A stretch of DNA of 64,000 nucleotides from Acetobacter lovaniensis (lineage in GTDB: Bacteria > Pseudomonadota > Alphaproteobacteria > Acetobacterales > Acetobacteraceae), in NCBI RefSeq assembly GCF_014207635.1, contig NZ_JACHIE010000001.1, positions 620,001 through 684,000 on the forward strand. The letters are read 5' to 3'. The notes below the pieces were generated by a model. The model searched no databases. It was not told the DNA's origin and saw only the letters and a list, made by a program, of their open reading frames with translations. Below, piece by piece: positions 7,747-17,495 of the stretch. The position numbers and the translations under genes were made by a program. Numbering within the stretch: the first letter of the stretch is position 1; every line of letters starts with the position of its first letter.

Positions 7747-10197
7747 TCAGAATTGCTGGCCGAAGCCGAAGCGAAGGAGCTGTGTACGGTCATTATAGCT
7801 GCGTCTGACCGGCACACCAAGGTCAATATTCAGCAGGCCAAACGGACTTTTCCACGAAAAACCTGCACCTGCACTGACACGTGGACTCACCATGTCACCC
7901 GATACAGCCGTATAGTTTGCGCCGGCAGTCGCGGGGTTGGTGTAGAGGTGTTTCACACGCAAACCGGCCACAGACCCCATATCCACAAAGGCACGTCCAC
8001 CCACGCCCATTTCTGTCAGGAAGGGGATCGGGAAGTTCAGCTGCGCCGTAGCGTTGTACATGAACCGCCCACCGATCAGATCTTCGGAGTGATGGGCTGC
8101 ATTCCCTACGCTTCGTGGGCCTGCACCACCATCAAGGAAGCCGCGCAGGTTGTTACCACCCAGATAAAAGTTATCAATAATATCACGGCGGCCGTTGCTG
8201 CCCCAGTCCGCAAGGTAACCGGTGCCGCCACGGAATATGATTGTCCAGTTATGGCTGTTGGTCAGGTCATCAAGCGGAATGTAGTAAGCACCGTTGATCT
8301 TGCCGCGAACGTAATTTTCGTCCCCGCCAATACCGGCAAAGTCCCCACCCACCGAGACAAAATACCCACTATGCGGCTGCATGCGGTTATCACGCCGGTC
8401 ATACATGACCGTAGTGCTCAGCTGGGAAAGAAGCGACTTGCCCTTCTGCTCCTGAATATAGGGAGAGGATTCACTCCACGTATCCCCCACCCAGCGGCGG
8501 ATCAGGCTGTAGTTCCACGACTGCGAAAGATAGCGGTTATACGAATACCCCATGCGCAGGGTAATACCGTAGCGCCCTTCCGAGTAGTTCTGATACGTCT
8601 GGTAATTGTTTTCGATGAAGAAGATATCCGCACCGACAACCAGATTACGCCCGAGGAAGACCGGGTCCGTAACGGAAAGGTCCGCCTGCTTCTGGTAGTA
8701 CGAAACAGTGCCCGAGAACCCGGCATCCACCCCTGTACCCAGCAGGTTGTGCTGCTTGAGTCCGACGTTACCAATAATACCCACGTCGGTGGAGTAACCA
8801 CCACCAAGCGAGAACTCGCCCGTTGGTTTTTCCACAACGTTAACGGACACGTTGGCACGATCAGGGGAGGAACCCGGAGCGTCCTTTACCTCTACCGATT
8901 TGAAGTAGCCCAGATCCTGGACCCCTTCCTTGGCGTATTTCTTGTAGCTACTTGTGTAGGGGTCACCTTCGGCGAACGGAAGCTGCCGACGGATCACGTT
9001 ATCCTGCGTAATGGTGTTGCCGTTAACGTCGATCCGCTCAATATACCGGCGCGGGCCTTCGCTTACGTCAAAGAGCAGATTGACAATGTGCTTTTCGGGG
9101 TTGCGGGCAATGACCGGACGCACCACGGCAAAAGGATGCCCTTCCGACTGGAGCAGTTCCTCCATGTCGGTCGCATTATCCTGCACGGCCTTGCCGTCAT
9201 ACCACTGGTGCGGGAACAGCTCGACATACTTACGCAGCGACTTGGCGGGCACATGCCGCAGGCTGGAACGGATGTCCACCTTGCCCAGACGATAGCGGAT
9301 GCCCTCATCCATTGTGATGGTGATGTAGAAGGATTTACGGTCAGGCGAGAGTTCGCCCTTGATATCCTTGATCTGGAAATCAACATACCCGTTGTGCAGG
9401 TAGAACCGGCGCAGAAGCTCCCCGTCATACTTCACACGTTCCGGGTTATATTCGTCAGACGAGCCCAGAAAATGGTACCAGGCCGTTTCCTTGGAGGAAA
9501 TCGCGCCAGCCAGTTCGGCCTCGTTGTAAGCCTTGTTTCCAACAAACGCGATTTTGCGGATTTTGGTGTTCGGGCCTTCATTGATCTGGAAGATCACATC
9601 CACACGATTATGCGCAAGACGCACGATCTGGGGTGTCACCACAGCCGCAAAGCGGGACTTCTGGGCATAGACTTCCAGAATACGCTGCCGGTCATCCGCC
9701 GTTGTTTCCGCCGAGAAGACCGCACGCGGACGCAGGGAGAGCACCTTGCGCAGGTCCTCATCCTTGGCGGCATGATTGCCCTCGAACACGATCCGGTTGA
9801 CGATCGGGTTTTCCTTGAGCTTGACGAGCAGGGCATTCCCCTCGCGCCGCAAGGTCACATCCTTGAACAGCCCGGTTGCATACAGGGTCTTCAGGGAACG
9901 ATCGAGGTCATCCTGCGTAAACGGATCACCCGGACGGACAACCATGTAGGACAAGACCGTGTTGGTCTCGATACGGGTATTGCCTGAGACGCGGATCTCA
10001 TCAATCACCCCCACCGGGGCTGGCTGAGCAGCTGGCAGAGGTGCTGGAGGACTTTCGGCATCCCCCTCGGGCGATGCAACAACAGCTGCTGGTGCCTGTG
10101 TGTCCTGGTTCCGGGCGGCCATAGCCCCCCGTCCCTCAAGCAGGAAAAAAGGCAACATGCAGACAGAAACGAACAGGGCCGAACGTTTACCCGTCAA
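7747..10197 (-). CDS. bamA: Outer-membrane protein assembly factor BamA
   Basis: BamA is the essential barrel of the BAM complex, which folds and inserts outer-membrane proteins. The 816-residue protein has a signal peptide, an Ala/Pro-rich spacer, five POTRA domains (about residues 65-460; for example IDEIRVSGNTRIETNTVLSY) and a 16-strand barrel ending in the aromatic beta-signal LLRFGFGQQF. The barrel carries the RGF motif (NNLRGFLDGG). The start is a TTG at 10197 preceded by GGAGGGAGG at suitable spacing, an uncommon initiation codon. It is followed at once by the skp-like gene (stop and start about 8 bases apart). Confidence 0.97.
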   Translation of the reverse strand: MTGKRSALFVSVCMLPFFLLEGRGAMAARNQDTQAPAAVVASPEGDAESPPAPLPAAQPAPVGVIDEIRVSGNTRIETNTVLSYMVVRPGDPFTQDDLDRSLKTLYATGLFKDVTLRREGNALLVKLKENPIVNRIVFEGNHAAKDEDLRKVLSLRPRAVFSAETTADDRQRILEVYAQKSRFAAVVTPQIVRLAHNRVDVIFQINEGPNTKIRKIAFVGNKAYNEAELAGAISSKETAWYHFLGSSDEYNPERVKYDGELLRRFYLHNGYVDFQIKDIKGELSPDRKSFYITITMDEGIRYRLGKVDIRSSLRHVPAKSLRKYVELFPHQWYDGKAVQDNATDMEELLQSEGHPFAVVRPVIARNPEKHIVNLLFDVSEGPRRYIERIDVNGNTITQDNVIRRQLPFAEGDPYTSSYKKYAKEGVQDLGYFKSVEVKDAPGSSPDRANVSVNVVEKPTGEFSLGGGYSTDVGIIGNVGLKQHNLLGTGVDAGFSGTVSYYQKQADLSVTDPVFLGRNLVVGADIFFIENNYQTYQNYSEGRYGITLRMGYSYNRYLSQSWNYSLIRRWVGDTWSESSPYIQEQKGKSLLSQLSTTVMYDRRDNRMQPHSGYFVSVGGDFAGIGGDENYVRGKINGAYYIPLDDLTNSHNWTIIFRGGTGYLADWGSNGRRDIIDNFYLGGNNLRGFLDGGAGPRSVGNAAHHSEDLIGGRFMYNATAQLNFPIPFLTEMGVGGRAFVDMGSVAGLRVKHLYTNPATAGANYTAVSGDMVSPRVSAGAGFSWKSPFGLLNIDLGVPVRRSYNDRTQLLRFGFGQQF

Positions 10198-10323
10198 GAT
10201 CTGCCTCCCTCCATCGGGGTCGGTTCAGCACGGAAGCCTATCTCCCGTTCCTGTCTCGCCCGCAAGGGACGTATCCGAAATTACCCTTGTCACGCAAGCC
10301 TTCCCTTCACGCCCGGTTCACTA

Positions 10324-11433
10324 TCATCCCGCGAGCGTTGCAATCCATCTGAACAACCCGAAGCTGGACAGATCGTTGAACGTCGAAAACAAGAACAGAC
10401 CCGCCAGCACAGCAAACCCGGTCTGGAAACTAACCTCTTGCACCCGTTTGGAAACCGGACGCCCTCTTATTGCCTCTATGGCATAAAAAACCAGACGTCC
10501 ACCATCAAGAAGCGGAACGGGAAAGAGATTGATCAGACCCAGATTAACCGACAGCAGCGCCATGAAGGAAAGCAGGCTGGCAAACCCGTATTGAGCAACC
10601 TGCCCCGAGAGCTGCGCAATCTTGAGCGGACCGCCCAAATCCCGCGCGGTATGCTGCCCGCTAAAAATCTGCCACACGCCATTAAGCGTCTGCACAATGG
10701 TATTCCATGTGGCCTTAGCCCCGGCAAAGATAGCCTGCGGCAGCGGCAGGGCCTTACCAGGCTCAACCGCAAAGACCACACCCAGCAGGCCATGTGCTGG
10801 CCCGCCACGCGAATCCTGCGTGGAGCCAATGGTCAGGGGGATTTCCAGCGACTGGCCATTACGCTGCACCAGCAATGTTGTCTTCTGCCCCGGTGCCTGC
10901 GCCACTGTGGCCTGTGCGTCTTCAACCCCTGCAATATCGTGCGTGCCTATGCGCAGGATAACATCACCCTTCTGCAGGGCGGCATTTTGCGCGGCACTCC
11001 CGGGCAGGACGGAGGCAACCTCGTTCCGCACATGCGGCTGGCCAGCCGTGGCGAACAGCAGCACAAACAGCACAAAAGCCAGAATGAAGTTAAAAACCGG
11101 CCCGCCCAGAATAACGATGGCGCGTGACCATACGGATTTATCATGGAAGGTCCGCCCCGGAATCCATGCAGCTTTCTGCTCTTCTGTCGCATCCTCGGGG
11201 TCATCAAACCCGTGTGGGCGCACATATCCTCCAAGAGGAATCGGGCAGATACGCCATTCCGTCCCGCTCCGGTCACGCCATTTGAACAGGGCCGGGCCAA
11301 ACCCGAGCGAAAAGACCTCCACATGCACACCGCGCCAGCGGGCAGCGAGGTAATGCCCAAGTTCGTGAAAGGTGACCAGCACGCCCAGCACGAAAACGAA
11401 GGAAATCAGGGTGCGTAGATATTCGTGTATCAT
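10324..11433 (-). CDS. rseP: RIP site-2 metalloprotease RseP
   Basis: RseP is an intramembrane zinc protease that cleaves anti-sigma factors and cleaved signal peptides. The 369-residue protein has the zinc-binding HELGH motif in the first membrane helix (VTFHELGHYLAARW), a periplasmic PDZ domain (about residues 115-205) and the second metal ligand motif NLFPVPLLDGG near the C-terminus. Two ATGs (11436, 11433) follow TCGGAGGA; the upstream extension of the frame to 11541 overlaps dxr and is not needed. It lies between dxr and bamA, as in most alphaproteobacteria. Confidence 0.95.
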   Translation of the reverse strand: MIHEYLRTLISFVFVLGVLVTFHELGHYLAARWRGVHVEVFSLGFGPALFKWRDRSGTEWRICPIPLGGYVRPHGFDDPEDATEEQKAAWIPGRTFHDKSVWSRAIVILGGPVFNFILAFVLFVLLFATAGQPHVRNEVASVLPGSAAQNAALQKGDVILRIGTHDIAGVEDAQATVAQAPGQKTTLLVQRNGQSLEIPLTIGSTQDSRGGPAHGLLGVVFAVEPGKALPLPQAIFAGAKATWNTIVQTLNGVWQIFSGQHTARDLGGPLKIAQLSGQVAQYGFASLLSFMALLSVNLGLINLFPVPLLDGGRLVFYAIEAIRGRPVSKRVQEVSFQTGFAVLAGLFLFSTFNDLSSFGLFRWIATLAG

Positions 11434-11467
11434 CATTCCTCCGATATCGGGACTGAAGGTGGCTTTC

Positions 11468-12625
11468 TCAAGCAACCACGCTAGAAATCTGCCGGGTTGC
11501 AACGCGCCGGGCCTCTGCATCCCAATGGAGCACGGCATCAAGCGTGTCAGCCGGGGGAGCGCCGAGTGCGTTCATGGTATCCTCGACCACGCGCGCAATG
11601 TCCAGAAAACCGATCTGCTCTTTCAGGAAGGCTTCAACCGCAATCTCATTTGCTGCGGACAGAATGGCCGGAACGGCCCTGCCTGCCCGCAGGGCCTGCC
11701 GCGCCAGACGCAGGGCGGGAAAACGCACCTCGTCAGGTGCAATAAACTCCAACGTGCCAAAGGCGGCAAGGTCCAGACGGCTGGAGGTCGTGGCCATACG
11801 CCGCGGCCATGCCAATGTGTGGGCGATGGGAATGCGCATGTCAGCCGACCCCATCTGCGCAATCAGGCTGCCATCAGTGTACTGCACCATGCCGTGCACC
11901 ACGGACTGAGGGTGCACCAGCACATCTATCCGGTCTTCGGTCAGGCCGAAAATACGGGCCGCTTCAATAACCTCCAGCCCCTTGTTGAACATGGTCGCGG
12001 AATCGATGCTGATCTTGGCCCCCATGCTCCATGTCGGGTGCTTGAGTGCCTGAGCCGGTGTGGCCGCACGCATGACATCAATCGAAGCGTTGCGGAAGGG
12101 ACCGCCAGATGCGGTGAGAATTATTTTTTCAACCTGATCGGCCTGCCGGTCCGCCATGGACTGGAAAACCGCATTATGCTCGGAATCGACCGGCAGCAGC
12201 GTTGCTCCAGCATCCCGCACCGCACGGAGCATGACATCCCCCGCGCAGACCAGAGCTTCCTTGTTAGCCAGCGCAATGCTGTTGCCGTTCTTCACAGCGG
12301 CCAGGGTAGGTTCCAGCCCCGCAGCGCCGGTAATGGCCGCCATGGTCCAGTCCGCTGGCAGCCCCGCTGCTTCTATGACCGCCTTGCGGCCACAGGCGAC
12401 CTCAACACCGCTCCCGGCCAGAAGCGCCTTGAGTTCAGCATAGGCGCTCTCATCAGCCAGCACGGCCAGTTCGGCCTTCAGGCTGCGGGCCTGCTCGGCC
12501 AGCTTGGCAGCATTTTTACCACCCACAAGCGCACGCACCCGATACTGGTCACGCGCCTGCTCCAGCAGATCCACGGTAGAGCAGCCAATGCTGCCGGTAG
12601 TTCCCAGAACGGTTACGGTTCTCAT
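11468..12625 (-). CDS. dxr: 1-deoxy-D-xylulose 5-phosphate reductoisomerase
   Basis: Dxr makes 2-C-methyl-D-erythritol 4-phosphate, the committed step of the MEP isoprenoid pathway. The 385-residue protein begins MRTVTVLGTTGSIG (NADPH-binding loop), with LPVDSEHNAVFQ (metal and substrate site), TASGGPFR and the HPTWSMGAKISIDSATM segment. The start at 12625 is the Met directly before the nucleotide-binding strand; upstream in-frame codons to 12685 are spurious. It is downstream of cdsA and upstream of rseP. Cell-wall lipid carrier synthesis by uppS, two genes upstream, uses products of this pathway. Confidence 0.97.
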   Translation of the reverse strand: MRTVTVLGTTGSIGCSTVDLLEQARDQYRVRALVGGKNAAKLAEQARSLKAELAVLADESAYAELKALLAGSGVEVACGRKAVIEAAGLPADWTMAAITGAAGLEPTLAAVKNGNSIALANKEALVCAGDVMLRAVRDAGATLLPVDSEHNAVFQSMADRQADQVEKIILTASGGPFRNASIDVMRAATPAQALKHPTWSMGAKISIDSATMFNKGLEVIEAARIFGLTEDRIDVLVHPQSVVHGMVQYTDGSLIAQMGSADMRIPIAHTLAWPRRMATTSSRLDLAAFGTLEFIAPDEVRFPALRLARQALRAGRAVPAILSAANEIAVEAFLKEQIGFLDIARVVEDTMNALGAPPADTLDAVLHWDAEARRVATRQISSVVA

Positions 12626-12693
12626 GTCTTGTCTTTCCAAACCCGAAAAATAACACAGGCCCCGACCACGCAGGGCAAAAGCCAAGGACTGGA

Positions 12694-13524
12694 CTAACCA
12701 GGCATGCCAGAAACAAGGCTATAAACAAGATCGTGCAGGCCAGCGCTCCAGAAGGGTGCATCAGGCACGGTAACGGAAACGGCGGCGGCAACAGGCGCGG
12801 CCATCACCAGACCATCAAACCGGTCGAGCAGACCACCATGGCCGGGCAGCAGCGTGCCGGAATCCTTCACGCCCAGCGCCCTCTTCATAGCGCTTTCGGC
12901 CAGATCTCCAAGCTGGGCGGACACACCCAGAATGCCTCCCCAGACCAGCGCCATCTTCACGCTTCCCAGACCAGAGAGAAGCGCTATACCCCCCCCCATA
13001 AGCACAGCCCCCACAAACCCGCCCAGAGCACCTGAGCGCGTTTTGCCGGGGGAAATGCGCGGGGCCAGCTTTGGCCCGCCAATCAGGCGGCCTGCCATGT
13101 AGGCTGATGTATCACTCGCCACCACTACGGCGACAACAAACAGAACAGGCCAGATACTTCCCACCCGCAGCCACAGCAGAGCCGTACCCGCCGTGATGAT
13201 CACACACATCATGGCGCACAGCTCCGCGCCGAATACGCATGAGCCGATACTGAACAGAATAAAATAACGCCAGTGCCCGGTTGCAGCAGAAAGCCCGCCA
13301 CAGACCGCCCACAGCACATAAAGCCCGCCCCGCCAGCTCCGGACGGGGAGTTTGAGAAGGCCCGCTGCCTCAAACGCCATACCGCCCATGGCCACAAGCA
13401 CCATCAGGACATAGGCAACCCCGCCTGCCCCGATGCAGCCACCCGCAACCGCGACCATGACCATGGCAGACAGAACACGCGGCCGCAGGTCCCGCCATGC
13501 GGAGGATTGCCCGGTCGTTGTCAT
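12694..13524 (-). CDS. cdsA: Phosphatidate cytidylyltransferase
   Basis: CdsA makes CDP-diacylglycerol from phosphatidate and CTP, the branch point of phospholipid synthesis. The 276-residue protein has about seven hydrophobic helices. Its C-terminal signature includes SPGKTRSGALGGFVG and GDLAESAMKRALGVKDSG...HGGLLDRFDGL, with the conserved metal-binding Asp residues. The ATG overlaps the uppS stop by four bases (ATGA). The N-terminus before the first helix (MTTTGQSSAWRDLRPRVLS) is cytoplasmic in type. Confidence 0.95.
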   Translation of the reverse strand: MTTTGQSSAWRDLRPRVLSAMVMVAVAGGCIGAGGVAYVLMVLVAMGGMAFEAAGLLKLPVRSWRGGLYVLWAVCGGLSAATGHWRYFILFSIGSCVFGAELCAMMCVIITAGTALLWLRVGSIWPVLFVVAVVVASDTSAYMAGRLIGGPKLAPRISPGKTRSGALGGFVGAVLMGGGIALLSGLGSVKMALVWGGILGVSAQLGDLAESAMKRALGVKDSGTLLPGHGGLLDRFDGLVMAAPVAAAVSVTVPDAPFWSAGLHDLVYSLVSGMPG

Positions 13525-14261
13525 GGCGAAGCCACCGGCCGCGCACCAAAGCGCCGCTCACGGCGGGCATAAAGATCCAGCACCGTTGCAAAATGCCCTT
13601 CATTGAAGTCTGGCCAGAACACATCCAGAAAAACAAGTTCCGCATATGCGCTCTGCCAGAGCAGAAAGTTGGAAAGCCGGTATTCCCCGCTCGTACGCAC
13701 GACCACATCAGGGTCAGGCACACCAGCGGTCCACAAATGGTTGGCAAACAGGCTTTCATCAATCTGATCAGGGGTTAGCCAGCCATCGCGCACTTCCTGC
13801 GCAACACGCCGGACTGCCTGCATAATATCCCCCCGCCCCCCGTAGGACAGGGCCAGCAATAGCACCAGCCGCCCGTTATTGCGGGTCATGGCTTCGGCAC
13901 GGGCCAGTTCTTCGCGCAGGCTCGTGTCAAACCGGCTCAGATCACCAATAAACCGGAGGCAGACGCCCTCGCTATGCAGTTCCTTGACCTTGTGGCGCAG
14001 GTAGTAGCGCAAAAGGCCGGTCAGGTCCGAGACTTCCTTGGGGCCACGTGACCAGTTTTCGGATGAAAACGCATACAGGGTCAGGTAGGGCACACCACGC
14101 TGAATGGCCGCCTTGATGCACCGCGCCACGGCATCCGCCCCGGCACGATGCCCCGCCAGACGCGGCAGCCCCCGCTCACACGCCCAGCGCCCGTTGCCAT
14201 CCATGATAATGGCGACATGCGAAGGGACGACCGCTTTTCTGTCGGCTGGCAAGGAAGACAT
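13521..14261 (-). CDS. uppS: Di-trans,poly-cis-undecaprenyl diphosphate synthase
   Basis: UppS condenses isopentenyl diphosphate units onto farnesyl diphosphate to make the C55 lipid carrier for peptidoglycan and O-antigen. The 246-residue protein has the catalytic HVAIIMDGNGRWA motif, the GHRAGADAV helix and the C-terminal VRTSGEYRLSNFLLWQSAYAEL motif. It lies 63 bases downstream of frr and overlaps cdsA by four bases. Its length is typical of the family. Confidence 0.96.
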   Translation of the reverse strand: MSSLPADRKAVVPSHVAIIMDGNGRWACERGLPRLAGHRAGADAVARCIKAAIQRGVPYLTLYAFSSENWSRGPKEVSDLTGLLRYYLRHKVKELHSEGVCLRFIGDLSRFDTSLREELARAEAMTRNNGRLVLLLALSYGGRGDIMQAVRRVAQEVRDGWLTPDQIDESLFANHLWTAGVPDPDVVVRTSGEYRLSNFLLWQSAYAELVFLDVFWPDFNEGHFATVLDLYARRERRFGARPVASP

Positions 14262-14324
14262 GACAGGAAAAAATCCACCGTTTCAGTTCAGCGGGAATAA
14301 AACCGGCCCCGTTCAGGCAGGTCC

Positions 14325-14888
14325 TCAGACCTGCTTGATTTCCTTCTCTTTTTCGGCAAGCATGTCATCTACTTTTTTGACATACTGATCAGTCGTTTTC
14401 TGAATGGCGTCAGACCATGTCTTGACGTCATCCTGACTGATGTCGCCTTTCTTTTCAAAACCCTTGGCCTTGTCCATGCCATCGCGGCGCACGCCACGTA
14501 CGGCAATCTTGGCCCCTTCCGCATAACGTGCGGCAGCTTTTGCCAGTTCGTTACGGCGTTCTTCGGTCAACTGCGGAATAGGCACCCGGATGGTCTGGCC
14601 TTCACCGGCGGGGTTCAGCCCCAGCCCGGCATCGCGGATGGCGCGTTCCACGGCCCCGGCCAGAACACGGTCCCAGACCTGTACGGTAATCATGCGCGCT
14701 TCGGGTACGGCAATGGAGGCAACTTGCGTAAGCGGCACTTCCCCCCCATAGGCTTCCACCCGAACGGGTTCGAGCAGAGCAGGGCTGGCCCGGCCGGAGC
14801 GCAGGCCCGAAAAATCACGACGCAGGCTTTCCAGCGCGCTATCCATACGGCGCTTGATGTCATCAAGCAGGTCATTCAAGTCAGACAC
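14325..14888 (-). CDS. frr: Ribosome recycling factor
   Basis: RRF, with EF-G, splits post-termination ribosomes. The 187-residue length is standard. Recognisable segments are the N-terminal three-helix bundle, LRSGRASPALLEPVRVEAYGG, and LTEERRNELAKAAARYAEGAKIAVR. The C-terminus (DDMLAEKEKEIKQV) is the usual charged helix. The start is GTG at 14888, with GGGAGAAA about eight bases upstream; the next residues SDLNDLLDD fit the family start. It is 98 bases downstream of pyrH. Confidence 0.97.
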   Translation of the reverse strand: MSDLNDLLDDIKRRMDSALESLRRDFSGLRSGRASPALLEPVRVEAYGGEVPLTQVASIAVPEARMITVQVWDRVLAGAVERAIRDAGLGLNPAGEGQTIRVPIPQLTEERRNELAKAAARYAEGAKIAVRGVRRDGMDKAKGFEKKGDISQDDVKTWSDAIQKTTDQYVKKVDDMLAEKEKEIKQV

Positions 14889-14986
14889 GGCGGTTTCTCC
14901 CGTTTTGTCGCGAAGGCACTGTGCTGTCCTGCCTCCGCCCTAGTTCATTCCGCGTGCTGCCTTAACGGGCAGCGGTTTACATGGTG

Positions 14987-15724
14987 TCAGGTTGCTTCAA
15001 TAATCCGCGTAAACGCGCCCTCGCCGCGCATAACGCGACCGAACGAGCCTTCCTCGCCAATATTGAAGACAATAATCGGCAGCTTGTTCTCACGCGCCAG
15101 ACTGATGGCCGCTGCATCCATGACGCTCAACTGGTTGGAGAGCACGGTCATGTATGTCAGTTCATCATACCGCGTGGCGCTGGGGTCGTGCTTGGGGTCA
15201 GCCGAATACACGCCATCAACCTGCGTCCCTTTAAGCAGAATATCGCATTCCATTTCCGCCGCACGCAGGGCTGCCGCCGTATCCGTGGTAAAGAAGGGAT
15301 TGCCCGTACCTGCGGCAAAAATAACCACCCGCCCTTTTTCCATATGCCGGACCGCCCTGCGCCGGATATACGGCTCGGCCACGGAAGACATGTGAATGGC
15401 GGACATGACCCGTGTTGTTATCAGTTCACGTTCAAGCGCATTCTGGAGCAGCAGCGCGTTAATGACCGTTGCCAGCATACCCGCATAGTCACCCTGCGCG
15501 CGGTCCATGCCCTTGGCTGCGGCAGCCACTCCACGAAAAATGTTGCCACCACCCACAACAAGGCACACTTCCGTACCGCTGCGAACGACCTCGGCGACAT
15601 CCTTGGCAATCCGCTCGACCGTCTTCTGTTCTACCCCAAAGGCGCCCTCACCCATCAGGGCTTCACCAGACACCTTGAGCAATACACGTTTACGCCTTGG
15701 CGTTTCAGAGACAGAAGCAGTCAT
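14987..15724 (-). CDS. pyrH: UMP kinase
   Basis: PyrH phosphorylates UMP to UDP in pyrimidine synthesis. The 245-residue amino-acid-kinase-fold protein has [12 protein letters not shown] at the N-terminus, [10 protein letters not shown] as the phosphate loop, [21 protein letters not shown] in the centre, and [16 protein letters not shown] near the end. It is followed by frr, as usual, but preceded by era rather than by rpsB-tsf. A 120-base gap to era may hold a promoter. The ATG at 15724 matches the family start. Confidence 0.97.
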   Translation of the reverse strand: MTASVSETPRRKRVLLKVSGEALMGEGAFGVEQKTVERIAKDVAEVVRSGTEVCLVVGGGNIFRGVAAAAKGMDRAQGDYAGMLATVINALLLQNALERELITTRVMSAIHMSSVAEPYIRRRAVRHMEKGRVVIFAAGTGNPFFTTDTAAALRAAEMECDILLKGTQVDGVYSADPKHDPSATRYDELTYMTVLSNQLSVMDAAAISLARENKLPIIVFNIGEEGSFGRVMRGEGAFTRIIEAT

Positions 15725-15844
15725 AGGCCCTCAATCATGCAAAGTCCGACAAAAAACAGACCTCCGCCACGCGCAGGCGCGCAGCGTGTAAGATCGCTCT
15801 CTCTTATCCTCCAAGGCGCACGGCCACAAGCGCCAAGCCGTGCT

Positions 15845-16744
15845 TTATGGCACGTCATCCAGCCCGATGGCGCGCAGGCGGGCCCGTTCTTCATCCCAGC
15901 CAGAACGTTCCTTGACATTCAAAAACAGGTGGCACGGGCGTTCCAGCAGGCTGGTCAGCTGCTTGCGCGCCCGCTCGCCGATCATTTTGATCTTCTGCCC
16001 GCCATTCCCAATCAGAATGGCTTTGTGTCCGGTACGGCCAACGTAAATCGTGACCTCTATCCGCACCGAACCATCGGGACGTTCCTGAAAGCTCTCGGTC
16101 TCGGCCGTGGTGCCATAGGGCACTTCCTCATGCGTCTGCATGAAAATCTGCTCACGCACCAGCTCGGCTGCAAGCAGGCGGTCGGGCAGATCGGTCAGGT
16201 CATCTTCGGGGTACAGGTATGGGCCTTCGGGCAGGCTGGCAGCCAGCTTGTCCAGCAGGTCGTCCACACCACCACCGGTACGCGCACTGACCATGAACAC
16301 ATGCTCAACGGGCAGTTTTTCGGTAATGGCCGCTGTAAGGGGCAGCAGGGCGGATGCTGGCACAAGGTCCGTTTTGTTCAGCACCAGCCACGTGGTGCGC
16401 CCAGCCTGCGCCAGACGGGTAATAATGTCCTGCACGGCTTCGGTCAGGCCTGTGCGGGCATCGACCAGCAGCAAGGTGATGTCCGCATCATCCGAGCCAG
16501 TCCAGGCAGCAGCCACCATGGCGCGGTCAAGCTTGCGGCGCGGCTTGAAGATACCGGGCGTGTCCACCAGCAGAATCTGGCTGGCCCCGCGCATGAGAAT
16601 ACCCAGCACCCTAAAGCGCGTTGTCTGCGCCTTGGGCGAGACAATGGAGAGCTTGGCGCCCGCCATACGGTTGAGCAGTGTTGATTTGCCTGCGTTTGGT
16701 GCACCCACCAGCGCAGCAAAGCCACAACGTGTTGTTTGTGTCAT
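15845..16744 (-). CDS. era: GTPase Era
   Basis: Era is a Ras-like GTPase that binds the 3' end of 16S rRNA and helps 30S assembly. The 299-residue protein starts MTQTTRCGFAALVGAPNAGKSTLL (G1). G3 is DTPG in LLVDTPGIFKP and G4 is NKTDL. The C-terminal KH domain contains KAILIGNGGQKIKMIGERAR. The ATG at 16744 lies 10 bases after the rnc stop; the longer frame to 16888 overlaps rnc and is rejected. Pairing with rnc is the common rnc-era operon. Confidence 0.97.
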   Translation of the reverse strand: MTQTTRCGFAALVGAPNAGKSTLLNRMAGAKLSIVSPKAQTTRFRVLGILMRGASQILLVDTPGIFKPRRKLDRAMVAAAWTGSDDADITLLLVDARTGLTEAVQDIITRLAQAGRTTWLVLNKTDLVPASALLPLTAAITEKLPVEHVFMVSARTGGGVDDLLDKLAASLPEGPYLYPEDDLTDLPDRLLAAELVREQIFMQTHEEVPYGTTAETESFQERPDGSVRIEVTIYVGRTGHKAILIGNGGQKIKMIGERARKQLTSLLERPCHLFLNVKERSGWDEERARLRAIGLDDVP

Positions 16745-16754
16745 GCCTGTTGCT

Positions 16755-17495
16755 TCAGCCCTGATGGCTGCCTCCAAGTTTTTCCAGCAGGGTTGCCGCG
16801 GCAGAACTTTCTGCTGCCCGCTTGCTCCCTGCGCATCCTTCCGCCGAATACCCACCAGCACTGACCCGCACCACAAACAGGGGAGCATGCGATGGACCGT
16901 CGGCCCCTATTGTTTCGTAAAACGGCAAACCCTGCCCACGCCCCAGAACCCATTCCTGCAATGCGGTTTTGGGGTCTTTGGGGGGGAGTGCCTGTGCATC
17001 GAGTATCCGCTTCCAGCAGGCACGCACAATCTTGCGTGCCGGAGCCAGCCCACCATCGAGAAAAACCGCGCCAAGCACGGCTTCCAGCCCATCGGCCACA
17101 ACATTGGCGGCGGTCTGCACTCCAGCACGGGCCTCATGCTCCGCGACGGACAGGGCGTCAGCCAGACCAAGCTGCTCGGCAATATCCGCAAGCGTTGCAC
17201 GTGAAACCAGATGCGCAAGCCGCGAGCCCAGAGCCCCTTCCTGCTCACCCGGAAACCGCTCCAGCAACAGTTCCGCCATAAGCAGACCCAGAACGCGGTC
17301 GCCTATAAACTCCAGCCGCTCGTTGGAACCAGCCCCCTTGGTTTTGTTCCGCCTGCGCCCACCCGCCTTCTGATGCGCGGCGGAACGATGGGTCAGCGCT
17401 TCCTGCAACAGGGAGGGATCGGCAAACTGGTAACCCAGACGTTCCTGCAATGCCATGGACGCCAGATATTGCGGCGTGGAGTGGCCAGCACTCAT
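16755..17495 (-). CDS. rnc: Ribonuclease III
   Basis: RNase III cuts double-stranded RNA, including rRNA precursors. The 246-residue protein has the catalytic signature NERLEFIGDRVLGLLMAEL, the second metal site in ALEAVLGAVFLDGG-type sequence (VLGAVFLDGGLAPARK) and a C-terminal dsRNA-binding domain (KTALQEWVLGRG, then ESSAAATLLEKLGG). A basic insertion, KAGGRRRNKTKGAGS, precedes the signature motif. It sits between lepB (one base gap) and era. Confidence 0.96.
   Translation of the reverse strand: MSAGHSTPQYLASMALQERLGYQFADPSLLQEALTHRSAAHQKAGGRRRNKTKGAGSNERLEFIGDRVLGLLMAELLLERFPGEQEGALGSRLAHLVSRATLADIAEQLGLADALSVAEHEARAGVQTAANVVADGLEAVLGAVFLDGGLAPARKIVRACWKRILDAQALPPKDPKTALQEWVLGRGQGLPFYETIGADGPSHAPLFVVRVSAGGYSAEGCAGSKRAAESSAAATLLEKLGGSHQG

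Noticed and set aside
7675-9987. Long plus-strand open frame (770 codons) opposite bamA
   Set aside because: It is antisense to a clear BamA, is rich in Arg, His and Gly as expected of GC-rich shadow frames, and has no recognisable domain or ribosome site.
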